Positions 60,749 through 64,000 of a stretch of 64,000 nucleotides of DNA are shown here, one piece after another. A program made the translations under genes and the position numbers. The stretch is from Coprinus comatus. Its lineage: Eukaryota > Basidiomycota > Agaricomycetes > Agaricales > Agaricaceae. The notes under the pieces are model-generated. The model saw nothing but the letters and a program-made list of their open reading frames with translations, had not been told where the DNA came from and ran no database searches. Location of the stretch: the NCBI GenBank assembly GCA_034638255.1, contig JAWPGT010000066.1, forward strand, positions 1 to 64,000, written 5' to 3'. Numbering within the stretch: position 1 is the first letter of the stretch; each line of letters starts with the position of its first letter.

Positions 60749-63144
60749 ATGGCACCGTCAGCATCCAAGCAGAAGCGGCTCGCAGAAAAGGCTGCGAAAA
60801 AGGCAGCAGGCGGCGATGGGTCGTCAGCAACAACGCCGTCAGGCTCAGTCAACGGCAATAGCACCCCTCTCACAAGTCTCTCGGGTGCTGCGAGCAAGGC
60901 TGGGTCGCAGGAGGATCTGTCTGCCATGGCCAAGCTGAGCATTGCCACTGACAGGTATGCTAAATCGTTTAAAACCCAGTTCTGGTTTCTGACAACGCTG
61001 CAGGAGTGCTTCTGGTGTTCTTGTGTCGGACGTCAAGGCTCGGGACATCAAGATTGATTCATACACCTTGTCTTTCCACGGCCGTCTGCTCATCGAAGGC
61101 GCTGAAATCTCTCTCAATTATGGTAATCGATACGGTTTGTTGGGCGAAAACGGCTCTGGAAAGGTACGCGCACTTTCTTTTTGGGCGTAGAGTGATTCTC
61201 ATCGATTACAGTCTACCTTTTTGCAATCCATCGCAGAACGTGATATCGATATTCCAGAACACATCGATATTTACCTCGTCCGCGGAGAGGCTGAGCCTTC
61301 AGAAGTCAATGCTCTCGATTTCATTATCGAGTCTGCAAAGCAAAAAGTTGCCAGGCTAGAGGCTCGCATCGAAGAGCTCTCCGTTGCTGACGACGTAGAC
61401 GAACTTGGTCTTGATATGCTTTACGAGGAACTTGAGGAACTCGATCCCAGCACTTTCGAGGCAAAAGCAGGAAGTATCCTCCACGGTCTTGGCTTCAGCA
61501 CCACCATGATGAAAAAGCCCACAAAAGACATGTCTGGTGGTTGGCGTATGCGTGTCGCCCTCGCTCGTGCCCTCTTCATCAAGCCCCATCTCCTCCTCCT
61601 CGACGAACCTACTAACCATCTCGATCTTGGCGCTGTCGTCTGGCTCGAAGCTTACCTATCTACCTACAACCACATCCTCGTTATCACTTCTCACTCCCAG
61701 GATTTCATGGACTCGGTCTGTACCCACGTCATGGATCTCACCATGAAGAAGAAGCTTGTCTACTACTCTGGCAACTACTCCACATACGTAAAGACAAAAC
61801 AGGAGAACGAGGTCAACCAGATGAAGGCCTATCACAAGCAACAGGATGAAATTGCCCACATCAAAAAGTTCATCGCTTCCGCTGGTACTTACGCTAATCT
61901 CGTCAGGCAAGCCAAATCAAAACAAAAGATCATTGACAAAATGGAGGCTGCTGGTCTTATTGAAAAGGTCGAGGCCCCGAGACCATTGCGTTTCAACTTT
62001 GAAGACATCCGCAAACTTCCACCGCCGATTATCGCCTTTGATGAGGTCGCTTTCTCGTATTCCGGCAAGAAGGAGGATTACCTATACGAGCACCTTTCCT
62101 TCGGAATCGAGTACGTATATTGTTGTTATGTATATTTGGGTTGCCGTTGTAACACGCCTTTGCAGCATGGATTCGCGTGTCGCCATTCTCGGAGCCAATG
62201 GTGCCGGCAAATCAACCTTGCTGAATCTCATCACCGGTGTTCTTCAGCCTTGCGAAGGAACAATTTCAAAACACGCCGCACTCAAACTCGCGAAATACTC
62301 GCAACATTCAGCTGATCAGTTGCCTTACGAAAAGACACCAATTGAGTACTTCCAGTCTCGGTTCCACGAAAAGTTCCCTGATAAGGATCTCCAAGTAAGA
62401 TTTTCATGATGTTTCAGTACATCTTGGGATGTTGACTAATCTAAACCTAGTTCTGGAGAGCCCAACTTGGACGATTCGGTCTTTCTGGTGCTCACCAAAC
62501 GTCACCCATCAAACAGTTATCAGACGGTCTTCGTAATCGGTTAGTATGAATGCGATAACGGCATCCCGATTAATACGATTCTAACATCTTTACAGTGTAG
62601 TGTTTGCTCAACTTGCAATGGAACATCCACATATTCTTCTTCTCGGTACGTTTTCATTTCAATCCTTGCCTCGTTTAATCAACACGTTAATGTGGGATCA
62701 ATGTGTTGATATCTTTTATTGTATAGATGAACCTACCAATCATTTGGATATGGATTCCATTGATGCTTTGGCTAAGGCTATTAGAGAATTTGAAGGTGGT
62801 GTTGTGATTGTATCTCACGACTTCAGTACGTTTTTTTACTTTATTTCTATTTTTATTTCATGTTGAAGGTGGAACTGACCATTTTTGAAAAAAATAGGAT
62901 TGATTAGTCAAGTTGCTGAGGAACTTTGGGAAGTAGCTGATAAGACTATTAAGAACTTGACGAAACGTGAAATCAGCATTGTTGATTATAAGAAGAATCT
63001 GATTAAGCAGAGTGAGTTCTTTTCTTTTTTTCCCTTCAACGTTTGAAACATGTGTTTGATGTTTCTTCTCCTTCCTAATTAGGTCATGCTGCGATTGAAA
63101 AGGCGAAGTTGTTCTCCAAGTCGGCTGTTAAAGGAAAGACGTAA
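60749..63144 (+). CDS. ARB1: ABCF ATPase, ARB1/ABCF2 orthologue, 635 aa
   Basis: Soluble twin-ATPase ABC protein needed for 40S and 60S ribosome biogenesis. Nine exons (60749-60954, 61004-61163, 61212-62110, 62166-62394, 62451-62539, 62596-62645, 62727-62825, 62898-63011, 63083-63144) sum to 1908 nt, 636 codons, close to yeast Arb1 (about 610 aa). A Lys/Ala-rich N-terminus precedes [23 protein letters not shown]1: Walker A GENGSGKS at about residue 116, signature [15 protein letters not shown] at about 229, Walker [13 protein letters not shown] with D253-E254. The linker [19 protein letters not shown] is diagnostic of ABCF2. NBD2: Walker [10 protein letters not shown] at about 431, signature [15 protein letters not shown], then [15 protein letters not shown]. 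Ends AVKGKT. Intact. Confidence 0.97.
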
Positions 63145-64000
63145 AAGAGAGAGAGAGAAAAAATGGCAGTAGTTGGTTCTCGTATTCTTTCTTGGAAAAA
63201 AAAATGGGGTGTTTAGATGTTCTTAGATGTTGTTGTTTTTCTAATGAAGAGCTGATGAAACGCAAGTTCTGGTTATCGCTCTCTCTCTTTTTTTTTTGGG
63301 TATAAAATCTCATATCTTTTCATAACCTAGTATAGCATACAACCCATTTGCATTACCGTTTTTTTTTCTCGATTTTCTTCTGTCTCTTTTCTTGTTATGT
63401 TTCTGGTTCTGTCAGTGGCATTGATTAGAAGTTTATGTTCATTTTTCTGTTTTTGAAGATATGCAATCAATTGTTACATGTGGTTTGAGAAAATAAAAAG
63501 GTGAGAGAGAACGTGTTTTGCAACTGATAGAGCTTAAACTCGTTTTGTGTTTCATTCTCACTTTCTCCGTCAAAGCCTCATGCACATATGACTTCCGAAA
63601 AAAAGAAAAGGAAAGAAATCTACTTCTTTAATTACTTACACTTCTCAAAAGCCCCTACTTTTCGAAGTTTTTTTTATAAGCTTTCAAGGTGTTGATTAAT
63701 GATTGACGATTCCTTTTCCTATGAATAATGTAGGGATTGTCACATAACCTCCTCTCTCAGAACCTGAGGCCTGATTAATGATTAATGATTCCTCGGACCC
63801 TGTTAGTACTTTTTAGGTGTGTAGTAGAATTCTTCCTCTCTTGGTTATTTATATATTTTATATGGAAGTCAAAATGTAAGTTAGATGGAAACACAACCCT
63901 GTGAATTGGTACCGTACCATACAGATGATCATTAATTTTCATTTCTGTTTTTTGTTTTGGTTCGGGTTATGTATTCAGTGTGTGGTTGTGGCGTTGTAAA
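63145..64000. other. 3' untranslated region and spacer after ARB1
   Basis: T-rich DNA with several oligo-T runs, suitable as an untranslated region. No gene start recognised before the window ends. Confidence 0.5.

Noticed and set aside
1..64000. CRISPR arrays, rRNA genes, biosynthetic gene clusters
   Set aside because: None seen; the genome is eukaryotic and no regularly spaced repeats or cluster enzymes are present.

Overview
The window is the left end of a fungal chromosome. It opens with C-rich telomere repeats (1-58) and is otherwise a low-density eukaryotic region. Genes have many short introns (mostly 44-70 nt, GT-AG). The families point to a mushroom-forming basidiomycete (Agaricomycetes): two F-box proteins of the basidiomycete type, a ruined fungal-type protein kinase (FunK1), a basidiomycete-only seven-helix membrane protein, and a nuclease-like family with an E-A-K motif. 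Species is not assigned.

Layout. 1-3.4 kb is subtelomere with two 165-bp-period repeat copies and no gene. 3.6-4.8 kb is a broken subtelomeric gene. 5.8-7.4 kb is an F-box gene (minus). 7.9-12.0 kb is a BOI-like SH3-SAM-PH polarity protein (minus). 12.4-14.0 kb is a second F-box gene (minus) with a probable frameshift. 14.2-16.5 kb is a GABA/choline-type APC permease (minus). 17.1-21.4 kb holds three related small secreted-protein genes (minus), all carrying one-base lesions. 22.8-24.5 kb is a Ser/Thr-rich single-pass cell-surface protein (plus). 24.5-28.6 kb is gene-poor. 28.6-30.0 kb is a multi-pass membrane protein (minus). 32.1-34.4 kb is a PTR2-type peptide transporter (plus). 36.1-39.6 kb is a Pro-rich, WW-domain, multi-pass membrane protein (minus). 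41.5-42.3 kb is a hAT-like non-autonomous transposon with an 8-bp target duplication. 43.0-43.8 kb is an adenylate-kinase-like P-loop protein (minus). 48.0-49.2 kb is Lunapark (minus). 51.5-52.6 kb is a two-finger GATA factor (plus). 54.1-54.9 kb is a Cys-rich-headed 212-aa protein (plus). 56.8-58.1 kb is a FunK1 kinase ruin. 60.7-63.1 kb is ARB1/ABCF2 (plus).

The genes do not form one pathway. Housekeeping functions (ribosome biogenesis ABCF, ER-shaping Lunapark, polarity scaffold, nutrient transporters, GATA regulator) are interleaved with accessory, fast-changing families. Housekeeping genes splice cleanly into intact frames over many exons. The accessory genes repeatedly carry single-base breaks, which argues for real decay rather than uniform sequencing error. 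Two genes need microexons, of 5 nt (PTR2) and 11 nt (P-loop kinase, inside Walker A), to make sense. No rRNA, convincing tRNA, CRISPR array or biosynthetic cluster was seen.
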